Below, in pieces: positions 1-5,795 of a DNA stretch of 53,839 nucleotides. A program made the translations under genes and the position numbers. The DNA comes from a virus, in the IMG/VR virus record IMGVR_UViG_3300033388_005061, positions 1 through 53,839 of that record; one strand, 5' to 3'. Numbering within the stretch: position 1 is the stretch's first letter; every line of letters begins with the position of its first letter. The notes beneath the pieces were generated by a model, which was not told where the DNA came from, made no database searches, and saw only the letters and a program-made list of their open reading frames with translations.

Positions 1-123
1 TGTGGAAGGTGCCATGACCGGTACCTGGCCGGCGAAGCGCCGGAAATCACGGTTTGGTGCATGTCATGCGAGTGCATCTACCAGAAGGAGGTGCCTCATG
101 AAGCGACTGGCAAAAGTGGCTGA
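1..123 (+). CDS. Zinc-ribbon protein, C-terminal part (cut by window edge)
   Basis: The frame is open from the first base and ends at TGA 121-123, giving 40 residues. It shows CGRCH near the start and WCMSC near residue 20, a CxxC...CxxC pair typical of a small zinc ribbon. The start codon lies outside the window. It overlaps the next gene by 26 bases, as tightly packed phage genes often do. No function beyond probable zinc binding can be read. Confidence 0.55.
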   Translation, partial: CGRCHDRYLAGEAPEITVWCMSCECIYQKEVPHEATGKSG

Positions 124-235
124 AATTTGGGTGTGGCTGCAGGTAGCCAAAACCGCAGCGGGAGTGCTGGCGGTCCTGGCCGGAGCCGTGGCGGGCATGG
201 CGGCCATATGGTACGCCGCAAAAGTACTGATGTAA
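98..235 (+). CDS. Small single-pass membrane protein
   Basis: 45 residues. I start at ATG 98 because GAAGGAGG sits about 6 bases upstream; a longer in-frame reading back to base 2 has no ribosome binding site and overlaps the zinc-ribbon gene. The N-terminus is basic, and residues ~18-40 form an Ala/Gly/Val-rich hydrophobic segment consistent with one transmembrane helix. It is probably inserted in the inner membrane; role unknown. Confidence 0.6.
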   Translation: MKRLAKVAEIWVWLQVAKTAAGVLAVLAGAVAGMAAIWYAAKVLM

Positions 236-259
236 AAGAAAAAACCGCTTTCAAAGCGG
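234..259 (-). terminator. Terminator-like hairpin facing left
   Basis: CCGCT/AGCGG stem (245-259) with a 5-base loop. On the plus strand it is preceded by an A-rich run (234-244), so on the minus strand the hairpin is followed by a T-rich tail, the form of an intrinsic terminator. On the plus strand no T-run follows. It could stop antisense transcription entering the early region from the right. Confidence 0.45.
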
Positions 260-327
260 CCAGACAAATTCGCTAAAACCAGTATACCACGCTAGTGGTG
301 TGCTGGCAAGAAAGGCAGGTTCAAATT

Positions 328-795
328 ATGTGCAACGTAGCGTACGACGACTGGCAGGAGGAAATGGTAGATGCTATGGAGGCCGCCCAGGGCACCGAGA
401 AAAACCCGGTGGAGGGCTTCTGCGCCCGGTGCAAGCGACCCATTTACCAACATGAAACTGACTATCTGCAAAACGTCGGCTTTAATTCGGACGGTGAAAT
501 GCTCTGTCAGGAGTGCAAGGACGAGCGGCACGAGGAAATATTGAACCTTGGATTCGCCGAACTCCTGAAGTGCCTTGACGAAATCTTCGAGGGCAACGAG
601 AAGGGTTTTTCCATTGAGCATGAAGGATGTTTGGCCCTGGAATATGCCGGAACCCCGGGCGAGGTAAAGCAGGCCAAGGAACTGCTGGACCTTCGGGGAG
701 AGAGGTATATTGACTACGGCGACGGGATCATGATATTTGTGGTACCTTGTGCCCAGGCATACGGCGGGGCAAGATTGGAGCTGATGGAGGCGTAA
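328..795 (+). CDS. Hypothetical phage protein with zinc ribbon
   Basis: 155 residues from ATG 328, chosen because AAGGCAGG lies about 8 bases upstream; a GTG at 295 would add 11 residues but has no ribosome binding site. Residues ~30-75 carry CARCKRP and CQECKDE, two CxxC pairs separated by ~35 residues, so one zinc ion is probably bound. The rest is acidic and alpha/beta-like, ending in a hydrophobic strand. I do not recognise the family. Confidence 0.75.
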   Translation: MCNVAYDDWQEEMVDAMEAAQGTEKNPVEGFCARCKRPIYQHETDYLQNVGFNSDGEMLCQECKDERHEEILNLGFAELLKCLDEIFEGNEKGFSIEHEGCLALEYAGTPGEVKQAKELLDLRGERYIDYGDGIMIFVVPCAQAYGGARLELMEA

Positions 796-803
796 ATTTA
801 ACA

Positions 804-871
804 CAAGGCTGGGCCGGCTGCAAGTGAACCTGAAAGCATTGCACTGTGAGATACACGGCGGGCTGGCCTTG
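804..871 (+). repeat. GC-rich inverted repeat in an intergenic gap
   Basis: CAAGGC (804-809) pairs with GCCTTG (866-871), with further wobble pairing inside. The gap 796-885 contains no convincing gene. It is one of several GC-rich dyads placed between early genes just ahead of ribosome binding sites. Confidence 0.4.
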
Positions 872-885
872 AAGAAAATAAGGGA

Positions 886-1107
886 GTGATTACTATTATC
901 TCCTTGAAGGAAGTAATAAACAGCGAGCGTTTAAACGCTATCGCCCAAAAGGGAGGCAAAATGCTCAATATTACCCCGGACGAATTTATCTGCTTCATGG
1001 ATAGAGATTTCCTCAATTCGTTTTTAAGTGGGTATTATGGGAAGCAAATAATGCTTTCTGCGGCAGAGCAATACGTGAGAAGTATTGAGTCTGAAGTTTA
1101 TTTCTAA
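886..1107 (+). CDS. Hypothetical small protein
   Basis: 73 residues if GTG 886 is used. ATG 961 (48 residues) has a much better ribosome binding site (GGGAGG 4 bases upstream) and may be the true start, giving a protein beginning MLNITPDEF. No recognisable domain, no cysteines in pairs, no membrane segment. The uncertain start lowers confidence. Confidence 0.45.
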   Translation: MITIISLKEVINSERLNAIAQKGGKMLNITPDEFICFMDRDFLNSFLSGYYGKQIMLSAAEQYVRSIESEVYF

Positions 1108-1124
1108 AACAATCCTGGGAGTTT

Positions 1125-1259
1125 GGGGGCGGCGAGTACGACTGGTGACGTACGTGCGCACAGCGGCTGGACCCACGTGCCGGTTCGATTCCGGTGGAAG
1201 AAAAGCGCATGTGAAAGGTGAGAGTTGGTCCGAGGCGGGTTCAATTCCCGTCCGCCTCC
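1125..1259 (+). other. tRNA-like sequence (degenerate or composite)
   Basis: GGGGGCGG (1125-1132) can pair with CCGCCTCC (1252-1259) like an acceptor stem. GTACG/CGTAC (1136-1153) with TGGT in its loop resembles a D arm. TGCGC (1155-1159) pairs with GCGCA (1205-1209) in the anticodon-stem position. GCGGG-TTCAATT-CCCGT (1235-1251) is a textbook T arm. The would-be anticodon loop is 45 bases instead of 7 and itself contains a second T-arm-like hairpin, CCGG-TTCGATT-CCGG (~1180-1194). It is too long for a normal tRNA. It could be a tRNA pseudogene, a fusion of two tRNA fragments, or a tRNA-mimicking RNA. No CCA end is encoded. Confidence 0.3.
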
Positions 1260-1287
1260 TGCAAAAAATTCTTGGGAGGGTTATATA

Positions 1288-1500
1288 ATGAGTTTCCCTT
1301 TTAGTAAAGGCGACATGGTTGAAGTGGTTGAATGCCCGCCGGAAAGTTTTGGGTATGGTGATTACGTGATAACCAAAGGCACATTTGAAACATGGGACAA
1401 TGAGGGTGGACTTGCCGTAGTGATTATAAGTGATGATGGCACGAGGCATTTGATTAACATGCAGGCATCAACCATTGTAGAGATTAGATCAGCTAAATAA
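1288..1500 (+). CDS. Hypothetical small beta-rich protein
   Basis: 70 residues from ATG 1288, with GGGAGGG 7 bases upstream. An in-frame upstream extension to 1225 runs through the tRNA-like element and is rejected. The sequence starts with a KGDMVEVVE strand and alternates short hydrophobic strands with turns, resembling a small SH3-like or KOW-like barrel. No catalytic motif; function unknown. Confidence 0.7.
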   Translation: MSFPFSKGDMVEVVECPPESFGYGDYVITKGTFETWDNEGGLAVVIISDDGTRHLINMQASTIVEIRSAK

Positions 1501-1502
1501 TA

Positions 1503-1587
1503 TTTTGCAGGGGCGGCTGTTTCATACAGGGGTACGCGTTAGACAGGATTCCGCCAGTGGCATGGACTGCCGCCCGCCCCTGCAAAA
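1503..1587 (+). repeat. 14-bp perfect inverted repeat enclosing a 57-nt loop
   Basis: TTTTGCAGGGGCGG (1503-1516) is exactly complementary to 1574-1587. An alternative pairing GGGCGGC/GCCGCCC (1511-1517 with 1569-1575) also exists. The element fills the whole gap between two small genes, and the ribosome binding site TAGGAG follows directly. The 3' arm plus tail (CTGCAAAAAA) resembles the tail of the tRNA-like element at 1256-1268, suggesting a related repeated module. Confidence 0.6.
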
Positions 1588-1609
1588 AACTTTATAGGAG
1601 TGAATTGCT

Positions 1610-1825
1610 TTGGATAAAAATTTGAGAAAGTCCATTCTGGATAAAATCGGTGCTTTCATGAAGGCCGAAGAGGAAGCATTTAAAGCAGCGGGGCTTGAAG
1701 TTGGAAAAGTTGAATTCACTTGCCCCATCTGCGGTGGCAAGGCTATCGGTAACAGGTACTTTTACGGCGGTAGGATACACGGTTTAGGAAGCGGTTGCGC
1801 CAAATGCGGCATCAGCCATAGTTAA
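1610..1825 (+). CDS. Small zinc-ribbon protein
   Basis: 71 residues starting at TTG 1610, 9 bases after TAGGAG. The N-terminal half is a charged helix (KNLRKSILDKIGAFMKAEEEAFK). The C-terminal half has CPICGGK and GCAKCG, a CxxC...CxxC zinc ribbon of about 35 residues. Probably a nucleic-acid or protein adaptor, but nothing more specific is visible. Confidence 0.7.
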   Translation: MDKNLRKSILDKIGAFMKAEEEAFKAAGLEVGKVEFTCPICGGKAIGNRYFYGGRIHGLGSGCAKCGISHS

Positions 1826-1876
1826 TAAAATTCTCCCCGACCCGCCCCTGAAATTTTATGAAAGGATGATACGGAA

Positions 1877-2158
1877 GTGGAAATTATCGGTAAAGCCAGA
1901 AGGGGTTTTATACTTGAAGCCGACGAGGATGAGGTTTATAACCTCATCGGCTATTACAGTAAATATAGCGATAAAGCACCACGTCTCGAAGTTGGCGACA
2001 CAATAAATGTCAGCGATATGTATAACCAGTTGTACAACCTGAAAAGTGCAGAGAGATGTTTAGCATCTACAGCAAAAGAACTTCGCTCCATTGCTGACTA
2101 TCTTGAGGTTGTCAAACCTGTGACAACAGCAAATGCAAGTGACAAACAGGAAGAATAG
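1877..2158 (+). CDS. Hypothetical protein
   Basis: 93 residues from GTG 1877; AAAGGA lies ~11 bases upstream. Predominantly helical and acidic, with a Ser/Thr/Ala tail. No cysteine cluster, HTH or membrane segment stands out. It sits between two GC-rich hairpins in a run of small early genes. Function unknown. Confidence 0.6.
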   Translation: MEIIGKARRGFILEADEDEVYNLIGYYSKYSDKAPRLEVGDTINVSDMYNQLYNLKSAERCLASTAKELRSIADYLEVVKPVTTANASDKQEE

Positions 2159-2164
2159 CAGATT

Positions 2165-2207
2165 CCCCGGCCCGTCCCTCGTTCTCCTGCAGGTGGGCGG
2201 GCTGGGG
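2165..2207 (+). repeat. 10-bp GC-rich hairpin ahead of a ribosome binding site
   Basis: CCCCGGCCCG (2165-2174) pairs with CGGGCTGGGG (2198-2207) with one G-U pair and a 23-base loop. It lies between the previous stop codon and the AGGAGG (2223-2228) of the broken ATPase gene. Not followed by a T-run, so not an ordinary terminator. Confidence 0.5.
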
Positions 2208-2236
2208 AGTAGTTAAAAATTTAGGAGGTTTCCCTT

Positions 2237-2392
2237 ATGCAAATAAAACGTATTGAAATCAAAAAACTTTACCGGGGTATCCGAATTCGCTCTTGAACCC
2301 GGGAAAATAAACATCTTCACAGGCCACAAGATTTCGTAACAGCAACGGTTGACGGCGACCTGCAGGTTGAGATTAAGGAGGGTATAGCATGA
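2237..2392 (+). pseudogene. Remnant of an AAA (RecF/SMC-type) ATPase gene
   Basis: A good ribosome binding site (AGGAGG 2223-2228) precedes ATG 2237, which reads MQIKRIEIK. With a one-base shift in the following A7 run the frame continues NFTGVSEFALEPGKINIFTG, the usual first strand and approach to the Walker A loop of RecF/SbcC-like ATPases. Translation then ends at TAA just where the GxxGxGKT loop should come. From 2342 another open stretch reads ATVDGDLQVEIKEGIA up to TGA 2390, which looks like the original C-terminus. So the gene has lost almost all its body to an internal deletion and also has a frameshift. Such ATPases often precede recombination genes in phages, which matches the next two genes. 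Inference from residues only. Confidence 0.6.
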
Positions 2393-3300
2393 GCAACGAA
2401 TTTGAATTAGCACTTCAAAAATCAAGAAACGTGCCGCAAAACGCGTCAGTTCAAACAGCCATTGGCCGGTATATGCAAGAAGTCCAAGGCATGGTCTTTA
2501 TGGCAAAGCAATTTCCCCGAGATCAATATGCTTCATGGCAGAGAATTAAGGAGGCTTGTCAGCGTAAGAGCCTAGCTGAATCTGCCCAATACGAGTATCC
2601 ACGCGGTGGAGAAAAGGTTTCCGGTCCTTCTATCCGATTAGCAGAAGTTATTGCTCAGAACTGGGGTAATATAAGCCACGGTGTGGTTGAGCTTGAACAG
2701 AAAAATGGGGAAAGCACGGCAATGGCTTTTGCCTGGGATTTAGAAACAAATACCCGGGTTGAGAAAATCTTTACAGTGAAACATAAGCGGAAGGCTAGAG
2801 GGGTAATTAAAAAAATAACTGATCCGCGAGATATTTATGAACTTATTGCAAACTACGGAGCCAGGCGTCAGCGTGCTTGCATCTTAGCGGTTATCCCAAA
2901 AGATATCACCGAAGCCGCATTGGAGGAATGTGAAAAGACACTGATAGGCAACAACAAGGAGCCGCTTACCGACAGAATCAAAAAAATGCTGGATAAATTC
3001 AAGGAGTTTGGTGTTACCAAGGAGATGATTGAAAAGCGGGCTGGTTACAAGATAGACCTATTCACCGAAAGAGATATTATTGGCCTAATCAAGGTCTACA
3101 ACTCCATTAGGGACGGTATCGGTAAACGGGAGGACTACTTTGAGATTGAGAAGCTGCAACCCCCGGCCAATGACTTGGAAGAAGAATTTAAGAAATTCCA
3201 GGAGCAACAACAAACCGGTCCGGAAACTGATTCGACCACCAAGCAAGGGGCACTTGACTTTAACCAAGAGGTAAAAAACGATGAACCTAACCAGGAGTAA
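2389..3300 (+). CDS. Putative recombination (single-strand annealing-type) protein
   Basis: 303 residues; GGAGGG 8 bases before ATG. I recognise a Firmicute-phage family with the conserved core KQFPRDQYASWQRI, AESAQYEYPRGG and SIRLAEVIAQNWGNI, followed by FAWDLETN and NYGARRQRACILAVIP. It is usually left unnamed but consistently sits beside a RecE-like nuclease, as here, so I infer an annealing/recombinase role analogous to RecT. The C-terminal ~45 residues are acidic, Gln-rich and probably disordered, like the tails of annealing or ssDNA-binding proteins. Its last 20 bases overlap the nuclease gene, implying co-translation. The family assignment of function is inference; the gene itself is certain. 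Confidence 0.65.
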   Translation: MSNEFELALQKSRNVPQNASVQTAIGRYMQEVQGMVFMAKQFPRDQYASWQRIKEACQRKSLAESAQYEYPRGGEKVSGPSIRLAEVIAQNWGNISHGVVELEQKNGESTAMAFAWDLETNTRVEKIFTVKHKRKARGVIKKITDPRDIYELIANYGARRQRACILAVIPKDITEAALEECEKTLIGNNKEPLTDRIKKMLDKFKEFGVTKEMIEKRAGYKIDLFTERDIIGLIKVYNSIRDGIGKREDYFEIEKLQPPANDLEEEFKKFQEQQQTGPETDSTTKQGALDFNQEVKNDEPNQE

Positions 3301-4069
3301 CTACCATTCGCTTAAGGCGGAACGGGAATATATGTCCCGTTCCCAGTACCTGGGCTTTCTCCAGTGTGAGGCCCGGCAGATAGCAATTTTGGCCGGGGAA
3401 TGGACAGAAGAACCGTCGGATGCTTTTCTGGTCGGTCAATACGTCCATGCCTGGAACGAGGGGTGCAGGGGAGAATTTATTTCCGAGCACCCGGAGATGT
3501 TCACAAAGGCCGGGGGGTTAAAGGCCCAATTTAAGACAGCGGACAAAATGATAGCCGCCCTGGAAGCTGATCCACTCTGTATGTATATGCTTGAGGGGGA
3601 TAAAGAGGTTATTTTCACCGCCGAGTTTTCCGGGGCTACATGGAAGGTGATGGTTGATACTTACAACCCGGAGCGCCGGCGGCTGGTGGAATTAAAAACA
3701 ACTCGGGGTATCCGGGAAAAAGCCTGGAGTGAGGAACATAACGGCCGGGTGAGCTTCATTGAGCAGTATAACTACCTTATGCAGGCCGCCTTATATTGCG
3801 AGATTGAACGGTTGGCAAACGGCAGGAAAGAGGGAGATTGGCTGGATTATTACATGGTAGCGGTATCAAAGGAATCCGTGCCGGACAAGGAAGTCATAGA
3901 TATGCGGGACCCGGACAGGTATATTCAGGAGCTTGAACAGGTCAAGGCTAACATGACCCGGATTTTAATGGTGAAATCGGGCCAGGTTCAACCTGCCCGG
4001 TGCGAAAGGTGCAATTACTGCAGAAGCACCAGGAAGTTAACCAAAGCTGTACATTATACGGAAATTTAA
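3281..4069 (+). CDS. PD-(D/E)XK exonuclease, RecE C-terminal type
   Basis: 262 residues. Features of the RecE/exonuclease VIII-like nuclease family: an early FLVGQYVHAWNEG helix, VMVDTYNP...LVELKTTRG supplying the Asp and Glu-x-Lys of the PD-(D/E)XK site (~residues 125-145), then IEQYNYLMQAALY, the conserved Gln-Tyr helix. Near the C-terminus CERCNYCR suggests a metal-binding or iron-sulfur-like cysteine cluster, as in Cas4/AddB-like relatives. It would resect double-stranded DNA ends so that the upstream annealing protein can load. Overlap with that gene supports a two-gene recombination module. Confidence 0.85.
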   Translation: MNLTRSNYHSLKAEREYMSRSQYLGFLQCEARQIAILAGEWTEEPSDAFLVGQYVHAWNEGCRGEFISEHPEMFTKAGGLKAQFKTADKMIAALEADPLCMYMLEGDKEVIFTAEFSGATWKVMVDTYNPERRRLVELKTTRGIREKAWSEEHNGRVSFIEQYNYLMQAALYCEIERLANGRKEGDWLDYYMVAVSKESVPDKEVIDMRDPDRYIQELEQVKANMTRILMVKSGQVQPARCERCNYCRSTRKLTKAVHYTEI

Positions 4070-4088
4070 CTGATTAATTAAAAGTCCA

Positions 4089-4109
4089 GGCGGGCTGCCA
4101 AGGTCCGCC
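4089..4109 (+). repeat. GC-rich hairpin just before AAGGAGG
   Basis: GGCGG (4089-4093) pairs with CCGCC (4105-4109). It lies in the 63-base gap between the nuclease gene and the next gene, immediately ahead of CCAAGGAGGAG. Another member of the hairpin-plus-ribosome-binding-site pattern. Confidence 0.45.
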
Positions 4110-4132
4110 GGGCCAAGGAGGAGTGAGACAAT

Positions 4133-4336
4133 ATGAGCTACAACGGCTATGACATGATTGGTGACAATGGATATGGAACTTGGGATGTTAAAAGGCTTGA
4201 TGCTGAATATCGGAAAGTAAAGGCTGAACGAGATGCTCTCCGCGCGGAGAATGAAAGGTTGCGGGAAGCGTTAGAGTTTTACGCTTATAAAGACGGGGAA
4301 AAACTGGCACGCGCCGTCCTAGGGATAGAACTATGA
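4133..4336 (+). CDS. Small coiled-coil protein
   Basis: 67 residues; AAGGAGGAG ~11 bases upstream. After a Gly/Tyr-rich N-terminus, residues ~20-50 form a heptad-like charged helix (EYRKVKAERDALRAENERLREAL is its core region), so a dimeric coiled coil is likely. The stop codon overlaps the next start (ATGA), so translation is coupled. Function unknown. Confidence 0.7.
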   Translation: MSYNGYDMIGDNGYGTWDVKRLDAEYRKVKAERDALRAENERLREALEFYAYKDGEKLARAVLGIEL

Positions 4337-4728
4337 AGTTTTACCACTTCACTCCCGCACACCTTCTTGAGTCAGTTCTCAATAATGGCCTGACCATGGG
4401 CAAACTACCCATTCTTGACGAGGCCGGGAACCCTGTGTCCTTCATAAGCCCATGCCAGTGGCTTACGGATGACGGTGATTGGGATACGCAAAGTTGGGCA
4501 ACTAGAAAATTGGTTCCCTATAACCGAACCGCTTTCAGGTTGTTGATTGTTATTTCAAAATCAAGCCGCAAATTACTTTGGAGGGCCTACGAATGCCTTC
4601 CACATTTACCTAGCCCAACACAACGTTTGATAACTGATTGGGAAGGTAGCGAACACTGGTTTTTGTTCTTCGGCCGCATACGGAGCGGCTGGATTCGCAA
4701 GGTGGATAGTAAGGAGGGCAAAAAATGA
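4333..4728 (+). CDS. Possible ADP-ribosyltransferase-fold protein
   Basis: 131 residues, start overlapping the previous stop. It begins KFYHFTPAHLLESVLNNGLTMG, the pattern (a His-containing first strand, then a helix, then GL) seen at the NAD-binding entrance of many ART-fold proteins such as DarT- or KptA-like enzymes. NRTAFRLLIVI supplies a second strand, and WEGSEHWFLFFGRI near residue 110 could hold the late acidic residue. Small proteins of this pattern are common in Firmicute phages but usually unnamed. Enzymatic activity is not shown; the fold call is inference from these motifs. Confidence 0.45.
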   Translation: MKFYHFTPAHLLESVLNNGLTMGKLPILDEAGNPVSFISPCQWLTDDGDWDTQSWATRKLVPYNRTAFRLLIVISKSSRKLLWRAYECLPHLPSPTQRLITDWEGSEHWFLFFGRIRSGWIRKVDSKEGKK

Positions 4729-4856
4729 AGAAAAAATGCGCCGTTTGCGGCGATAAGGCGGTGGCCACTGTCCGCGTGTATGGTGTGGCCACGATGAACC
4801 TTTGCAAGACGTGCAAAAAGCTGTGGGATGCCCGGAAGGTTAGGCGGGCGTCGTGA
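4725..4856 (+). CDS. Tiny zinc-finger protein
   Basis: 43 residues, starting at ATG 4725 with AAGGAGGGC ~5 bases upstream and overlapping the previous stop. CAVCGDK near the N-terminus and CKTCKK near residue 27 give a CxxC...CxxC zinc finger; the C-terminus is very basic (KKLWDARKVRRAS), suiting nucleic-acid binding. Beyond its TGA-TGA the same frame stays open for ~50 codons and holds another CLYC, so a longer ancestral protein may have been cut short. Confidence 0.65.
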   Translation: MKKKCAVCGDKAVATVRVYGVATMNLCKTCKKLWDARKVRRAS

Positions 4857-4963
4857 TGACAGCATTACGGCCAGAAAAGCTACAACGCGTCGGATACCGG
4901 CCCGTGGGCGTGCCTATACTGCTTTCGAGATATAACTGGTGTGTCGGTGGAAAGGGAGTATGA
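4856..4963 (+). CDS. Possible tiny protein
   Basis: 35 codons from ATG 4856, overlapping the previous stop. No ribosome binding site of its own, but coupling is possible. Sequence is basic and unrevealing. The competing reading is the open continuation of the upstream zinc-finger frame, which has a CLYC motif but no start. One of the two may be a decayed gene. Confidence 0.25.
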   Translation: MTALRPEKLQRVGYRPVGVPILLSRYNWCVGGKGV

Positions 4964-4965
4964 AT

Positions 4966-5373
4966 ATGAAAGCCATTTCGTTGATTCAGCCCTGGGCCAC
5001 GCTGGTGGCCATTGGGGCAAAGAAAATTGAAACGCGGTCCTGGGCGACAAAGTACCGCGGGGAGTTGGCGATACATGCGAGCAAAAACTACCCGGGGAAA
5101 TTTAAAAAGCTGGAACAGCAGGAACCTTTCTACTCAGCGCTACGGCCAGGCGGCGTTTACGCCTACCCGGAATTGTATTGCGGTAAAATTATCGCTGTTG
5201 TTAAGTTAGTAGATTGTGTATCAATTACGCTGGACAACATTCCGCCGGAGCCGGAGCGCAGCTTTGGCGACTACACACCGGAACGTTATGCCTGGATTCT
5301 GGAGGATGTGCGGCTGTTGCCGGAGCCGGTGCCAGTCCGGGGTAGGTTGGGGCTGTGGGAGTGGGAGCCATGA
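4966..5373 (+). CDS. ASCH/PUA-like domain protein
   Basis: 135 residues. ATG 4966 is preferred because AAAGGGA is 8 bases upstream; ATG 4960 is too close. The N-terminus MKAISLIQPWATLVAIGAKK...ETRSW is the hallmark of ASCH domains, followed by a YRGELAIHASK strand and GKIIAVVKLVDC, the remaining barrel strands. ASCH proteins bind RNA or modified nucleosides and some are hydrolases; which applies here cannot be read. Ends overlapping the next start (ATGA). Common in phage early regions. Confidence 0.85.
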   Translation: MKAISLIQPWATLVAIGAKKIETRSWATKYRGELAIHASKNYPGKFKKLEQQEPFYSALRPGGVYAYPELYCGKIIAVVKLVDCVSITLDNIPPEPERSFGDYTPERYAWILEDVRLLPEPVPVRGRLGLWEWEP

Positions 5374-5615
5374 AATATCAAGTATACCGCGCGCTGAAAA
5401 TCGCCGCCGAGCGCATGGGTAGAAACAACTACGAGGCACAACTTCGAGCGCACCTGAAAGTGGGTCGGAAAAAGTCTACTTTCCGCTTTACTGTTACGAA
5501 AGAGCATTGTGAAGTAGTGAAAACTATGCCAAAAGTCCTTTCCGGGGAAGTTTCTCCGGAAGAAGCTATGGCGTTGTTGCATAAATACGATGTGATGATG
5601 CAGCGGGTGGGGTGA
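5370..5615 (+). CDS. Hypothetical small basic protein
   Basis: 81 residues from ATG 5370, coupled to the ASCH gene by a 4-base overlap. Basic N-terminal half (YRALKIAAERMGRNNYEAQLR), then a strand-rich centre and a C-terminal helix (SPEEAMALLHKY). No named domain recognised. A GTG 15 bases upstream would overlap more and lacks a ribosome binding site. Confidence 0.65.
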   Translation: MKYQVYRALKIAAERMGRNNYEAQLRAHLKVGRKKSTFRFTVTKEHCEVVKTMPKVLSGEVSPEEAMALLHKYDVMMQRVG

Positions 5616-5779
5616 TGCGAGATAAACCAGTATTTATTAAAGACAATCGGCATGAAGTGGCCGGAGGTAATCCGGGAGTATCCGAGTTAAAGGCTCGACC
5701 GGGCGAGCGTAATAAAAAGGGGTTAGGCCCGGTGCGTGGCGGGGGGTGTCCCCCTGCCGGTCCCACGCGCGTGGAGTAA
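5615..5779 (+). CDS. Possible small protein
   Basis: 54 codons from ATG 5615, overlapping the previous stop. Low complexity towards the C-terminus (GGGCPPAGP) because it runs through a strong hairpin at 5734-5768, which argues against it. In another frame the segment 5619-5690 reads INQYLLKTIGMKWPEVIREYPS, which looks more protein-like but has no start codon. The region may hold a decayed small gene. Confidence 0.25.
   Translation: MRDKPVFIKDNRHEVAGGNPGVSELKARPGERNKKGLGPVRGGGCPPAGPTRVE
5734..5768 (+). repeat. Strong nested hairpin upstream of the methyltransferase gene
   Basis: GCGTG (5734-5738) pairs with CACGC (5764-5768), and inside it GGGGG (5741-5746) pairs with CCCCC (5750-5754). The hairpin ends ~28 bases before ATG 5796. 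No T-run follows. It may shield or process the methyltransferase mRNA leader. Confidence 0.5.
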
Positions 5780-5795
5780 TTCTGAGGTGGAGTAA

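Noticed and set aside
292-804. Long minus-strand open frame opposite the zinc-ribbon gene
   Set aside because: No ribosome binding site, and it mirrors a convincing plus-strand gene; typical shadow frame of GC-rich coding DNA.
2255-2265. Possible programmed -1 frameshift at the A-run (AAAAAAC) of the ATPase remnant
   Set aside because: The heptamer looks slippery, but continuing the ATPase sequence needs a +1 shift, and the frame ends soon after anyway; a decayed gene explains it better.
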